DNA from: an uncultured Steroidobacter sp.
GTDB taxonomy: Bacteria; Pseudomonadota; Gammaproteobacteria; Steroidobacterales; Steroidobacteraceae
Assembly: GCF_937958065.1 (NCBI RefSeq)
Contig: NZ_CALFXI010000118.1
Location: forward strand, 1 to 59,530
Length of the DNA: 59,530 bases
Reading direction: 5' to 3'
The notes beneath the pieces were generated by a model. The model worked only from the letters and a program-made list of their open reading frames with translations. It searched no databases and was not told where the DNA came from. Below are positions 49,278-58,678 of the stretch, piece after piece. The stretch's first letter is position 1. Every line of letters starts with the position of its first letter. The translations under genes and the position numbers were made by a program.

Positions 49278-50161
49278 GACGCGGTCGCGAGTTGCTTGAC
49301 GCCGTAGTTGCCGCTCGCCTGCCGGCTGCTGTACGCCCACGCCATCAGGATGACGCCGAAGACGATCATGGGCAGCGACAGGATCTGGCCCATGGTCACC
49401 CAGTTGAACAGCAGGTAGCCGCGATTCTCATCGGGCACGCGCACGAACTCCACAGCGAAACGGCACACGCCGTACACGATCAGGAACAAACCGGAAGGAG
49501 CCAGGCGCGGACGCGGCGTGCGCGTGAACAGCCACAGCACGACGAACAATAGCAGCCCTTCGAGCAGACCTTCATAGAGCTGGGATGCATGAACGTGCAA
49601 CACGCAGGGATCGATGCTGAAGCGCTGACACAAGCGCGTGGCCTCGGCCGCCTGGACGGGATAAAGCGGCGCGGGATCGACGGTGAAACCCCAGGGCACG
49701 GTGGTGGGCTTGCCCCACAGCTCGCCGTTGATGAAGTTGCCGATGCGGCCGGCGAAGATGCCGATGCCGGGCAAGGGCGCGAGAAAGTCGAGCACGTCGG
49801 CAAAGTGGCGCTGACGCTGCCGGGCAAACACCAGCACCGCGAGGATCACGCCGATCAGGCCGCCATGGAACGACATGCCGCCTTCCCAGATGCGGACGAT
49901 GGTGAGCGGATCGGCCATCACCTGTTCGCCGCCATAGAACAGGATCCAGCCCAGGCGTCCGCCGAGAATCACGCCGATGGCGGCGAAGAAGATCAGATCG
50001 TCGACATCGTTCGGCAGCCAGGTGGAGTCGGTGCGCGCCGCCCGGCGTCGAGCCAGCCACCACGCGGCCGCGAAGCCAATGACATACATGAGCCCATACC
50101 AGCGCACGGCCAGCGGGCCCACCGAGAAGATGATCGGGTCGATCGCGGGGTAGGGAATCAT
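49274..50161 (-). CDS. lgt: Prolipoprotein diacylglyceryl transferase
   Basis: Lgt adds diacylglycerol to the lipobox Cys of prolipoproteins, the first step of lipoprotein maturation. The 295-residue protein has about seven membrane helices and the Lgt signature GRIGNFINGELWGKPT, plus MSFHGGLIGV. It directly precedes thyA with an ATGA overlap, the same lgt-thyA pairing as in E. coli. Confidence 0.96.
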
Positions 50162-50210
50162 GATCGGTGCGAGTATACCAATGCCCTGACTTGGCCCGCC
50201 CGAGAAGGTT

Positions 50211-51443
50211 TCAGTCGGTCACGACCCGGCAGAAATACGCCTTCAGGTAGCGCGTTTCCGGGATCGCCGGATGAATCGGATGATCGGGCGCCTGGCCCCC
50301 GACCTCCACCACCTGTGCAAACCGACCGAGATGACGCGCGCCCCGCTGAATCGCGCCCAGCAGGTGGTCCGGCTCCAGATGATACGAGCAGGAGCAGGAG
50401 ACCAGGATGCCGTCCTTGTCCAGCAGCTGCATGGCGAGCTGATTCAGCCGCTTGTACGCCGCCTCGCCCTTGGGCACATCTTTCTTGCGCTTGATGAACG
50501 CGGGCGGATCGATCACCACCACGTCGAAGCGCCGGCCGTCCGCATGCAGCCGCTCCATCGCGTCGAAAGCATCGCCCTTGATCACCGCCGGCTTCAGCCC
50601 GTTGGCGGCGGCACTCGCCTGCAACTGGTCCAGGGCGGCAGCCGACGAATCCACGCAGGTGACCTCGGTCGCCCCGGCCTTGAGCGCGCCCAAGCCCCAG
50701 GCGCCCAGATAGCTGAAAACATCGAGCACGCGCGCGCCACCGACGTATTTGCGCAGGGCCAGACGGTTGGCCGCCTGATCGAAGAACCAGCCGGTCTTCT
50801 GGCCGCTGCCGAGCGGCACCTGGAAGCCGACACCGCCCTCCTCGACGACCACGGACTCGGGCGCCTCGCCGAACACGGTTTCGACGTAGTGCGGCAGGCC
50901 TTCGAGCTCGCGCACGCCCGCGTCGTTCTTCCACACCAGCGCCGCCGGGTTGATGACTTTTTTCACCGCCGCTTCGATCTGCGGCCGCAGCGCCTCCATG
51001 CCCGCGGTCGCGATCTGCCCGACCACCACGTCGCCAAATCTATCCAGCACCAGGCCCGGCAACGCATCGGATTCGCCGTACACCAGCCGATAGAACGGCT
51101 GGTCGTAGAGCGAGCGGCGCAGGGACTGCGCCACTTGCAGGCGATGCACGAGCAGTGACTTGTCCGGCGCATGCTGGGCGCTGCGCCCGAGGATTCGGGC
51201 GCTGATCAGGGAGCGCGGATTCACATAGGCATAGCCCATGAATCTGTCGCGATCCGAGACGACCCGGCACAGCGCGCCGGGCTGAAAAGCCGTCAGCGGC
51301 GTGCGCGCGGTGTCCACTTCGTTGGAAAACACCCACAGGTGGCCAGCGGCTAGACGACGGTCCTCGCCACGCTTCAAGCGCAACTCGGGCAGCTCGGCGG
51401 GCGTAGAGAACGCGGAGGTCGGTGTGTCGGGGGCGGTGTTCAT
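50211..51443 (-). CDS. rlmI: 23S rRNA m5C1962 methyltransferase RlmI family
   Basis: A 410-residue class I rRNA large-subunit methyltransferase. The N-terminal PUA domain (about residues 18-95: ELRLKRGEDRRLAAGHLWVFSNEV), a central EEHP-like domain, and the SAM-binding Rossmann domain (VLDVFSYLGAWGLGALKAGA, DPPAFIKRKKD, SCSCSYHL) are in family order. The Cys in the last motif is the catalytic one. It is first in the minus-strand run to the FHA-GGDEF gene, diverging from the gene at 51462 by only 18 bases. Confidence 0.93.
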   Translation of the reverse strand: MNTAPDTPTSAFSTPAELPELRLKRGEDRRLAAGHLWVFSNEVDTARTPLTAFQPGALCRVVSDRDRFMGYAYVNPRSLISARILGRSAQHAPDKSLLVHRLQVAQSLRRSLYDQPFYRLVYGESDALPGLVLDRFGDVVVGQIATAGMEALRPQIEAAVKKVINPAALVWKNDAGVRELEGLPHYVETVFGEAPESVVVEEGGVGFQVPLGSGQKTGWFFDQAANRLALRKYVGGARVLDVFSYLGAWGLGALKAGATEVTCVDSSAAALDQLQASAAANGLKPAVIKGDAFDAMERLHADGRRFDVVVIDPPAFIKRKKDVPKGEAAYKRLNQLAMQLLDKDGILVSCSCSYHLEPDHLLGAIQRGARHLGRFAQVVEVGGQAPDHPIHPAIPETRYLKAYFCRVVTD

Positions 51444-51461
51444 TTAAAGTGGGCGCATTCT

Positions 51462-53534
51462 ATGCACGAATCATCACATCGCAACCGTCTCGCACACGAG
51501 ACGAGCCCCTATCTGCTGCAACACGCCGCCAATCCCGTGGACTGGTATCCCTGGGGCCCGGAGGCGCTGGAGCGGGCCCGGCGCGAGAACAAGCCGATTC
51601 TACTGTCGATCGGCTATTCCGCCTGCCACTGGTGCCATGTCATGGCGCACGAGTCCTTCGAGGATCCGGTCAGCGCCGCGGTGATGAACGAGCTGTTCGT
51701 GAACATCAAGGTGGATCGCGAGGAGCGGCCCGACCTGGATCGCATCTACCAGATCGCGCAGCAGATGCTCACCCAGCGCGGCGGCGGCTGGCCCCTGACG
51801 ATGTTTCTATCGCCCCGGGATCAGCGCCCGTTCTTCGGCGGCACTTACTTTCCGAAGCAAGCGCGTCACGGCCTGCCCGCGTTCACCGACTTGTTGCGGC
51901 GAGTGGCGGCGTTCTACCACGAGCGCGGCGACGACATCGCCCAGCAAAGCGACGCTCTACAACAAGCGTTCGATCAGCTGCACACCCCGCCCGCCTCGGG
52001 CGACACCGCGCTGACGCTGGCGCCGACACACGCCGCGCGAGAGCAGCTCGCGGGCGCATTCGATCCGGAATTTGGCGGCTTTGGGGGCGCGCCGAAATTC
52101 CCGCATCCAACGAACATCGAGTTCCTGTTGCGCCAGTGGCGCGCCACCGCGGGCGCCGAAGAGCCGGATCTGCACTCGCTCTACATGGCCACGCTCACTC
52201 TCAAACGCATGGCCGATGGCGGCATCTACGATCAACTGGGCGGCGGTTTCGCGCGCTACAGCGTCGATGCGTATTGGATGATCCCGCACTTCGAGAAAAT
52301 GCTGTACGACAACGGCCAGCTGCTGCGCGTTTATGCGCACGCCGCGCTGGCGACGGGCGAGGCCCTGTTCAGCCGGATCGCGAGCGAAACCGCCGATTGG
52401 ATGATTCGCGACATGCGCTCTCCCGAGGGCGGGTATTGGTCGGCGCTCGACGCCGACTCCGAAGGTCACGAAGGTAAATTCTACGTGTGGCAGCCCGAAG
52501 AAGTGTCGCGGCTGCTCGATGCTGATGACTATGCCGTGTTCGCGCGCCACTTCGGGCTGGACCGCGCCGCGAACTTCGAAGGCAAGGACTGGCATCTGCA
52601 CGTGTTTCGTTCCGAAGAAGACATCGCCACCGAGCTGGGCATCGAGCCCGCCGAGGTCACCAAACGCCTGCAGCGCGCGCGTCGCGCGCTGCTGGACGCT
52701 CGCAATCGCCGAGTCTGGCCGGGGCGCGATGAGAAAGTGCTCACGTCCTGGAACGGCCTGGCGATCAGCGGCCTCGCCGTCGCTGCCCGCGCATTACGGC
52801 GATCCGATCTGGCCGACGCGGCGGCTGGCGCCGTCGATTTCATTCGTGAGCAATGCTGGCGCGACGGACGTTTGCTCGCGACGTACAAGGATGGACGTGC
52901 CCGCTTCGCCGCTTATCTCGACGACTACGCATTCCTGCTCGATGGCGTTCTGGAGCTGCTGCAAACCCGTTGGCGCAGCGAGGATCTGGCATTCGCGACC
53001 GCGCTGGCGGAAGCGCTGCTCGCGCATTTCGAGGATCGCCAGTCGGGTGGTTTCTTCTTCACGGCCGACGATCACGAACAGCTCATGCATCGCTCGCGTT
53101 CGTTCAGCGATGAAGCCTTGCCCGCGGGCAACGCCATTGCCGCGCAGGCACTCACACGGCTCGGCCTTTTGCTGGGCGAAACACGCTATCTCGATGCAGC
53201 AGCCAGAACGCTGCGCGCCGCCTGGCCCGCCTTGCAGCATTACCCGCACGCTCACACGGCACTGCTGGTCGCGCTCGAAGAACATCTGGAACCGCCCGAA
53301 ATCGTCATCGTGCGCGGCGAACGCAAGGAGGCCGAGAGCTGGCGCGACGAGCTCGCGAAGGTCTATGCGCCGAGACGCTTGGTGTTCGCCATTGCCGCGG
53401 ACGCCGCAAATCTGCCGCCGGCAATCGCAGAGAAGAAAGCGCTGCCCGAAACGGCCGCTTATGTGTGCCGCGGAATGACGTGTTCGGCGCCGGTGCGCTC
53501 GCTGTCTTCGCTGGTGGCGCTGACTCGGAGTTGA
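51462..53534 (+). CDS. Thioredoxin-domain protein, YyaL/SSP411 family
   Basis: A 690-residue protein with the N-terminal DUF255 thioredoxin-like domain (RLAHETSPYLLQHAANPVDWYPW; CHWCHVM as the CxxC; VDREERPDLD) and a C-terminal (alpha/alpha)6-barrel domain like N-acylglucosamine epimerases (GGGFARYSVDAYWMIPHFEKMLYDN). The family is found from bacteria to man but its reaction is unsettled. It has no signal peptide. Its start is 18 bases from the divergent rlmI start, so both promoters must lie inside coding sequence or overlap. Confidence 0.93.
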   Translation: MHESSHRNRLAHETSPYLLQHAANPVDWYPWGPEALERARRENKPILLSIGYSACHWCHVMAHESFEDPVSAAVMNELFVNIKVDREERPDLDRIYQIAQQMLTQRGGGWPLTMFLSPRDQRPFFGGTYFPKQARHGLPAFTDLLRRVAAFYHERGDDIAQQSDALQQAFDQLHTPPASGDTALTLAPTHAAREQLAGAFDPEFGGFGGAPKFPHPTNIEFLLRQWRATAGAEEPDLHSLYMATLTLKRMADGGIYDQLGGGFARYSVDAYWMIPHFEKMLYDNGQLLRVYAHAALATGEALFSRIASETADWMIRDMRSPEGGYWSALDADSEGHEGKFYVWQPEEVSRLLDADDYAVFARHFGLDRAANFEGKDWHLHVFRSEEDIATELGIEPAEVTKRLQRARRALLDARNRRVWPGRDEKVLTSWNGLAISGLAVAARALRRSDLADAAAGAVDFIREQCWRDGRLLATYKDGRARFAAYLDDYAFLLDGVLELLQTRWRSEDLAFATALAEALLAHFEDRQSGGFFFTADDHEQLMHRSRSFSDEALPAGNAIAAQALTRLGLLLGETRYLDAAARTLRAAWPALQHYPHAHTALLVALEEHLEPPEIVIVRGERKEAESWRDELAKVYAPRRLVFAIAADAANLPPAIAEKKALPETAAYVCRGMTCSAPVRSLSSLVALTRS

Positions 53535-53551
53535 ACCGCGGCTGACCCGGG

Positions 53552-53956
53552 TTATTTCTTTTCTTTCGCGCGCTTCTTCGCCTGCTTCATGTGGCGGGAG
53601 CGCTCGATGCCGGCCATTTGTTTGGCGCGCGCCGACTCGATCGCAGCATTGAGCGCGCGCTCGCCCCAGAGCTTCAGCTGCTCGGCGTCGTTGACCACGT
53701 CCTGCGGCACTTCGTGATGATCGGTGGTGAGATCGAACGCGTTCGGGTACGGCTTGAACTGCTGCATGCCGCGCGCGACATAATCGTCGAGGTTGCTCTT
53801 ATCCGTGTGCAGATACAGTTTCTCGCCCATCACGATGGCGAGCAGACGATCGTCGATGAACACACCAACGCCACCGAAAATCGCACGACTGGAAATTCGC
53901 CCGAGCGGCGCTAGTTGTTCTGCGACGTAACTGGCCAGGCTCGACTTGACCCGCAT
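53552..53956 (-). CDS. TfoX N-terminal domain protein
   Basis: A 134-residue protein of the TfoX-N family (YVAEQLAPLGRISSRAIFGGVGVFIDDRLLAIV). It lacks the C-terminal helix-hairpin-helix half of full competence regulator TfoX; the last 40 residues are a basic Lys/Arg tail. A role in competence should not be assumed for these short forms. It converges on the thioredoxin-domain gene with a 17-base gap. Confidence 0.88.
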   Translation of the reverse strand: MRVKSSLASYVAEQLAPLGRISSRAIFGGVGVFIDDRLLAIVMGEKLYLHTDKSNLDDYVARGMQQFKPYPNAFDLTTDHHEVPQDVVNDAEQLKLWGERALNAAIESARAKQMAGIERSRHMKQAKKRAKEKK

Positions 53957-53999
53957 ATCGAGCTACTCACTCTTCCTGGTTGCTTCCAAGCAGCGCAGA

Positions 54000-54027
54000 G
54001 TTTACATCGCGAGCCCCGAGTGTAAAC
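54000..54027. promoter_or_regulatory. Operator-like palindrome upstream of tfoX-like gene
   Basis: GTTTACA (54000-54006) and TGTAAAC (54021-54027) are perfect inverted repeats with a 14-base spacer, 44 bases upstream of the TfoX-like start. The spacing puts the arms about two helical turns apart, fitting a dimeric repressor or activator. No regulator is suggested by the sequence itself. Confidence 0.35.
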
Positions 54028-54084
54028 CCAAGATCGTCCCCAACTGGCGACACTGTGCGCCAGTCGACATGGACCTGCCGGGAA

Positions 54085-54105
54085 TTCCGCCAAAACGCGG
54101 CGGAA
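54085..54105 (-). terminator. Hairpin downstream of HIT gene
   Basis: A perfect 7-bp stem (TTCCGCC/GGCGGAA) with a 7-base loop, 15 bases after the HIT stop on the minus strand. It has no run of T, only TTCCC, so it is a weak terminator candidate for the decarboxylase-comB-DUF486-HIT unit. Confidence 0.4.
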
Positions 54106-54120
54106 ACTACGCGGGAAATT

Positions 54121-54570
54121 TTATACGGTGGCGCCGAGCCGCAGCAGATGCTGGCGAATTAAGTCACGCAATGGCGCGTGCAACTGCGCATCGAATGCCG
54201 GCGCCTGCTGCCAGTCGTAGCCCCAGGGATTGGCGGTGCGCAGCGATTCCGGCTCATCCACGAAACGTGGATGCACGTGAGCATGCAGCGCCGGCTCCAC
54301 ATTTCCGAAAATCGCGTAATTGATCCGTAGCGCACCGGTGGCCGCCAGCACCGCGTCGCCCAGCAACCCCAACTCGGAAAGGAACACGTCGCGCTCGGCA
54401 CGCGCCAACGCATTCAAGTGCGGCACGACGGGATCGGGCAACAGCAGACAGTAGCCCGTCAGCACCTGGCGCTGGCCCATCACCGCCCATCCCGAACGCA
54501 AGCGCGCCACCACGGTGGGATCGTTGCCGCTGCGACAGCTCTCGACCAGGCGATGAATGGCGGTATTCAT
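54121..54570 (-). CDS. HIT-family hydrolase
   Basis: A 149-residue histidine-triad protein. The HIT motif reads ALHAHVHPRFVDE, with the three His in His-x-His-x-His form. Such enzymes hydrolyse or transfer nucleotide phosphates (Hint/Fhit/galT superfamily). The start is the ATG overlapping the DUF486 gene stop. The substrate cannot be told; it is the last gene of its operon. Confidence 0.88.
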   Translation of the reverse strand: MNTAIHRLVESCRSGNDPTVVARLRSGWAVMGQRQVLTGYCLLLPDPVVPHLNALARAERDVFLSELGLLGDAVLAATGALRINYAIFGNVEPALHAHVHPRFVDEPESLRTANPWGYDWQQAPAFDAQLHAPLRDLIRQHLLRLGATV

Positions 54571-54908
54571 TTGCGGAACACGAAATACACCGCGCCCAGC
54601 ATGCACAGGGCGGCCCACAGGTAGTCGAGCTTGAGGGGCTGGCGCATGTACAACATCACGAACGGCACGAACACAGTCAGCGTGATCACTTCCTGCAGGA
54701 TTTTCAGCTGCGGCAAGGTCATGACCGTGTAGCCGATGCGGTTCGCCGGCACCTGCAACATATATTCGAACAGCGCGATGCCCCAGCTGATCAGCGCCGC
54801 GACGATCCAGGGCTTCTGGTTCAGCTCTTTGAGGTGCGCGTACCACGCGAACGTCATGAACACGTTCGACAGGGTGAGCAGCACGATGGTGCGCAGGACG
54901 GGGCTCAT
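54567..54908 (-). CDS. DUF486 / DMT-like small membrane protein
   Basis: A 113-residue protein with four hydrophobic helices (TIVLLTLSNVFMTFAWYAHL, WIVAALISWGIALFEYML, VITLTVFVPFVMLYM, WAALCMLGAVYFVF) and the family stretch VPANRIGY. DUF486 proteins are half-size members of the drug/metabolite transporter group; cargo unknown. Overlaps the HIT gene by 4 bases. Confidence 0.9.
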   Translation of the reverse strand: MSPVLRTIVLLTLSNVFMTFAWYAHLKELNQKPWIVAALISWGIALFEYMLQVPANRIGYTVMTLPQLKILQEVITLTVFVPFVMLYMRQPLKLDYLWAALCMLGAVYFVFRK

Positions 54909-54920
54909 GGGGGATCTCGA

Positions 54921-55619
54921 TCAGAACCGGGGCACGTCGATCTTGCGCAACCGAGCCGGTGACGCACTCGCATCCCGCTGTAACACGAAATCGAACTCGT
55001 CGACGCGCGTGCACAGCTCGAAGTCGCGCTCCGGCGCCCAATCACAAGCCGGATCGAAGAACTTCTGCGCGCTCGACGCCCGGCGCAGCCGCTCGCGAAT
55101 GCCCTCGGTCGGCATGGGCTCGCCGAGCAGGCGTGAACGCAGCAACTCGGCGCAGACATCGTCCTCGTCGCAGTTCTCGCGCGCTTCGTGACCCATGCGC
55201 ACGATGGTCACGATCTCAGGCTGCTGCGCCTGCAGATAGCGAACGATCGCGCCGGCGTTCACCAAGGCACCCGCGAGCGTTTCGATCGAACCGGGCACCG
55301 CGGTGAAGCCTTGCGTGCCGGCGTGTGTGGTATGGATGAGGGTGCGGCCGGCGACATCGAGCTTTTCCAGGTCGCTCGGCGAATTGCCGCAGTCGAAGCC
55401 GGGCAACGGCCTGGCGTGGCGCTCGCCGATCAGCAGCCAATCGGGATGCTGGCGCTTCAGCTCGCGCGCGTACTCGACTTCAGCAACGGGAATGATGGTC
55501 GCCGCCCCGCGCGAAAACGCGTAGGCGGCGACCGAGAAGGCACGAAACACATCGATGACGACCGCGACGCCTTCGGCGCTTTGCGCGCCGGCGACGTGGT
55601 CTACGACCCTGACCTGCAA
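54921..55619 (-). CDS. ComB-like 2-phosphosulfolactate phosphatase family
   Basis: A 232-residue protein of the ComB family (VVIDVFRAFSVAAYAFSRGA; LIGERHARPLPGFDCGNSPSDL; THAGTQG). In coenzyme M synthesis ComB dephosphorylates 2-phosphosulfolactate, but no comA or other CoM gene is in view and this is not a methanogen, so the substrate is probably different. Located between the decarboxylase and DUF486 genes, spacing 27 and 12 bases. Confidence 0.85.
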   Translation of the reverse strand: MQVRVVDHVAGAQSAEGVAVVIDVFRAFSVAAYAFSRGAATIIPVAEVEYARELKRQHPDWLLIGERHARPLPGFDCGNSPSDLEKLDVAGRTLIHTTHAGTQGFTAVPGSIETLAGALVNAGAIVRYLQAQQPEIVTIVRMGHEARENCDEDDVCAELLRSRLLGEPMPTEGIRERLRRASSAQKFFDPACDWAPERDFELCTRVDEFDFVLQRDASASPARLRKIDVPRF

Positions 55620-55646
55620 GCGGCGACCCCGTTCAGGCCGCCGCGC

Positions 55647-56906
55647 TCAGGCCGCGCGGCCTCGACCGCCAGCAGCCTTGCGCTGCAGGCGAACCACACG
55701 ACGCGCATCGGCGGTCTCGTTCATCACGACGACCCTGGCGCGCTTGAAGAAATTGAAGTCGGTGGCGCTCGCCCAGGTGTAGGCCCCCATCATGCGGCCC
55801 ACGACCAGATCGCCCACTTCCAGCTCCGGCAGCATGATGCTGTCGTCGATCACGTCGATGGAGTCGCAGGTCGGGCCCGCGAGCACACTCTCGTGCAGCT
55901 CGCCGCCCTGGCGCAGCACCGACACCGGATACTTGGCGTGGTCGAACATCTGACCGCTGTACGAGCCGTACAGACCGTCGTCCAGGTAATACCACCAGCG
56001 ACCATCCCGCTTGGCCTTGCCCATCACCGACGACACGGCGATCGCGGCAGGCGCGGCGATGAAGCGGCCCGGCTCGGCGATCACCCGCACGTGCGGCGGC
56101 AGCTTGGCGAGCGCGGCACGGATCGGACGGCAGAACTCGTCGATCGGCGTGACGCTGTCGTTGTATGCGACCGGGAAGCCGCCACCGATGTCGAGCACGT
56201 CCAGCGACGGCAGCCCCGCCAGCACGGCTTCCGCCATGATGTTGGTGCACGCCTGTACAGCTTCGACGTACTTCGCCGGATCGGTCGCCTGCGAACCGAC
56301 GTGGAACGACAGACCTTTCACGCGCACGCCGAGGCGGCGCGCCTGTTCGATCATGCCGAGCACGGCGCCCGGATCGCAGCCGAACTTCTTCGACAGATCG
56401 ACCACCGCATTCGGGCTGCGGAACGACACGCGGATCAGGATCTCGGCACGCTTGCGATAGCGCACGAACTTCTTCAGCTCGTCCGGATTGTCGGCAACGA
56501 ACGTCGTGACGCCGTAGCGGAGCGCGTCGCGAATGTCGCTGTCGCGCTTGATCGGGTGAGTATGAATACAGCGGCTCGGCGCAATGCCCTGCTGCTTCAC
56601 CAGCTCGACTTCGCCAGTGGTGGCGAGGTCGAAATAAGCACCTTCATCGCGCAGGCACGACACCACCGCGGCGTGCGGCAGCGGCTTGAGCGCGTAGTGG
56701 AGATCCACACCGGGCAGCGCGGCCTTGAGCGCGCGGTACTGGCGACGGACCTGCTCGCAGTCGACCACCAGCAGGGGCGAACCGAAACGGGCGACGAGCG
56801 CACGGATCTCGGTTTCCGTCAGCGTGGTGGAATCGAAGGAATGGGCCGGAGAAACGGCGAGTGACTGCTTGGCTGCGCGGGGCAACACCTGTTGGGCACC
56901 TCTCAA
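55647..56906 (-). CDS. Group IV PLP decarboxylase (ornithine/lysine type)
   Basis: A 419-residue alanine-racemase-fold decarboxylase. The PLP lysine is in LHYALKPLPH; the phosphate-binding and substrate motifs SFHVGSQ, IGGGFP, AEPGRF and AGPTCDSIDVI are in order. The Cys-Asp-Ser motif marks ornithine/lysine decarboxylase rather than LysA, where a Glu replaces it. It would make putrescine or cadaverine. The frame begins at a TTG (56906); a GTG at 56888 has GAGAGG upstream and is an equally good start. Confidence 0.88.
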   Translation of the reverse strand: MRGAQQVLPRAAKQSLAVSPAHSFDSTTLTETEIRALVARFGSPLLVVDCEQVRRQYRALKAALPGVDLHYALKPLPHAAVVSCLRDEGAYFDLATTGEVELVKQQGIAPSRCIHTHPIKRDSDIRDALRYGVTTFVADNPDELKKFVRYRKRAEILIRVSFRSPNAVVDLSKKFGCDPGAVLGMIEQARRLGVRVKGLSFHVGSQATDPAKYVEAVQACTNIMAEAVLAGLPSLDVLDIGGGFPVAYNDSVTPIDEFCRPIRAALAKLPPHVRVIAEPGRFIAAPAAIAVSSVMGKAKRDGRWWYYLDDGLYGSYSGQMFDHAKYPVSVLRQGGELHESVLAGPTCDSIDVIDDSIMLPELEVGDLVVGRMMGAYTWASATDFNFFKRARVVVMNETADARRVVRLQRKAAGGRGRAA

Positions 56907-57031
56907 AAAGCTGCGAACACTTAACCAACCAACAAGAGCGACAGAGTCCTTGAACGTCTGAAGCTCTCACAAGTTCTGGTCGAGCGGCACTGCAGCTTAC
57001 GCGTGGTGCTCTCTTACACAGGCCGGCGCGA

Positions 57032-57059
57032 AATTTAGCAAAAATGTCCGGCGATGCAA
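57032..57059 (-). promoter_or_regulatory. Candidate promoter of the decarboxylase operon
   Basis: On the minus strand TTGCAT (57059-57054) and TAAATT (57037-57032) are 16 bases apart, each matching four of six sigma-70 positions. This would give a leader of about 120 bases before the decarboxylase. The 275-base divergent region also holds two copies of GCTCTCTTAC (around 57008 and 57145). Confidence 0.3.
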
Positions 57060-57181
57060 GAAGCACGTCACAGTTTTTATCCCGACGGGCGCAAAAAATT
57101 TCGGACGCGCCAACCAACGCACGGCGACGTGCAGATTGCGCAGGCTCTCTTACGTAGGGAACGCGGAGTTAGATTCAGCAC

Positions 57182-58678
57182 ATGACCACCTCGACAGACA
57201 CGCGCAGGGAGCTGGAAGCGCTGCTGAAAAGCCGCGTGCCGCTGATCGTCATCGAGACGCGCGACGAGCCGCGCGCGGTCGCTCTGCTCTCCTCGCTGGC
57301 GCCGACGCTCGTCAGCAACGCGCACACTCCGGTGTTCCAGTGGACTGTCACGGAAGGTTTGCGTCGTCTCGACATCAGTTTGGCCGGCGCTCAGCAACAC
57401 AATGCCGAGCCGGACATGGTGCTGAAAGCCATGCGCTCCACGCCGACGGCAGGCGTGTACATCCTGCTCGACTTCCATCCCTTTCTCGCCGATCCGGTGA
57501 ACGTGCGCCTGCTGAAGGACATCTGTCAGGACTACGACCGCGTCGCTCGCACCGTGGTGCTGATCAGCCACGAGATCCAGCTGCCGCGCGAGCTCGATCA
57601 TCTGTGCGCTCGGCTGCGCCTGGCATTTCCAGATCGCAACGAGCGCCACAGCATCGTCGAGCGCGTCGCTTCGGAGTGGTCACGAACTTACGGTCAACGC
57701 GTAAAGACAGATCGCAAGTCTCTGGAACTGCTCGTGGAAAATCTCGGCGGACTGTCCACCGGCGACACCGAGCGCCTGGCCCGCAAAGTGATCTTCGACG
57801 ACGGCGCGCTGCTGCCCACCGATCTGCCGGCAGTGATGCAGGCGAAGTATGAATTGTTAAACCGCGGCGGCGTGCTCGCGTTCGAGTACGACACGGCGCA
57901 ATTCGCCGACCTCGGCGGCATGACGCGGCTGAAGGAATGGCTGCGATTGCGCAAACCCGCCTTCGACGGCAGCGCGCCGAACCTCGAAGCGCCGAAGGGT
58001 GTGCTGCTGCTCGGGGTACAAGGCTGCGGCAAGAGTGTCGCGGCGAAAGCCGCCGCCGGCATCTTCGGCGTGCCCCTGCTCCGCCTCGACTTCGCCACCA
58101 TCCACAACAAGTACATCGGCGAGTCGGAGCGCAACCTGCGCGAGTCGCTGAACACGGCAGAAACGATGTCACCGTGCGTGCTCTGGATCGACGAGATCGA
58201 GAAAGGCGTGTCCATCGGCGACGGCGACAACGGCACCTCACGCCGCCTGCTCGGCACGTTCCTCACGTGGCTCGCCGAGAAGAAGTCGCGCGTGTTCGTC
58301 GTGGCCACCGCGAACGACATCTCCTCGCTGCCACCCGAACTGGTACGAAAGGGGCGCCTGGACGAGATCTTCTTCGTCGACCTCCCCGGCGCGTCGGTCC
58401 GCGAAGACATCCTCCGAATCCACGCGAAGAAGCGGAACCTCACCATCGCCGACAACCACGTGCAGCAACTGGCCACGGCCTGCGAAGGATTCTCGGGCGC
58501 GGAGATCGAGCAGGCGGTTATCTCTGCTGTGTACGCCGCTCACGCAACCGGCGCCCAGGCCAGCGCCCAGCACATCCTTCGAGAGATCCGAGCCACGCGG
58601 CCTCTCTCGGTCACCATGGCGGAGAAGATCTTCGAGCTGCGCTCTTGGGCTGCGGAGCGCACTGTTCCGGCGGATTGA
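57182..58678 (+). CDS. AAA ATPase, Ycf46-like
   Basis: A 498-residue AAA protein. The N-terminal 230 residues form the Ycf46-type domain (LLKSRVPLIVIETRDEPRAVALL, with a degenerate P-loop-like fold), followed by a full AAA module: Walker A GVQGCGKS, Walker B VLWIDEIEKG, sensor TANDISSLPPELVRKGRLDEIFF with the Arg finger region, and a C-terminal lid. Ycf46 proteins of chloroplasts and cyanobacteria are linked to inorganic-carbon stress, but their function in proteobacteria is unknown. It stands alone, divergent from the decarboxylase and next to the repeat array. Confidence 0.88.
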   Translation: MTTSTDTRRELEALLKSRVPLIVIETRDEPRAVALLSSLAPTLVSNAHTPVFQWTVTEGLRRLDISLAGAQQHNAEPDMVLKAMRSTPTAGVYILLDFHPFLADPVNVRLLKDICQDYDRVARTVVLISHEIQLPRELDHLCARLRLAFPDRNERHSIVERVASEWSRTYGQRVKTDRKSLELLVENLGGLSTGDTERLARKVIFDDGALLPTDLPAVMQAKYELLNRGGVLAFEYDTAQFADLGGMTRLKEWLRLRKPAFDGSAPNLEAPKGVLLLGVQGCGKSVAAKAAAGIFGVPLLRLDFATIHNKYIGESERNLRESLNTAETMSPCVLWIDEIEKGVSIGDGDNGTSRRLLGTFLTWLAEKKSRVFVVATANDISSLPPELVRKGRLDEIFFVDLPGASVREDILRIHAKKRNLTIADNHVQQLATACEGFSGAEIEQAVISAVYAAHATGAQASAQHILREIRATRPLSVTMAEKIFELRSWAAERTVPAD

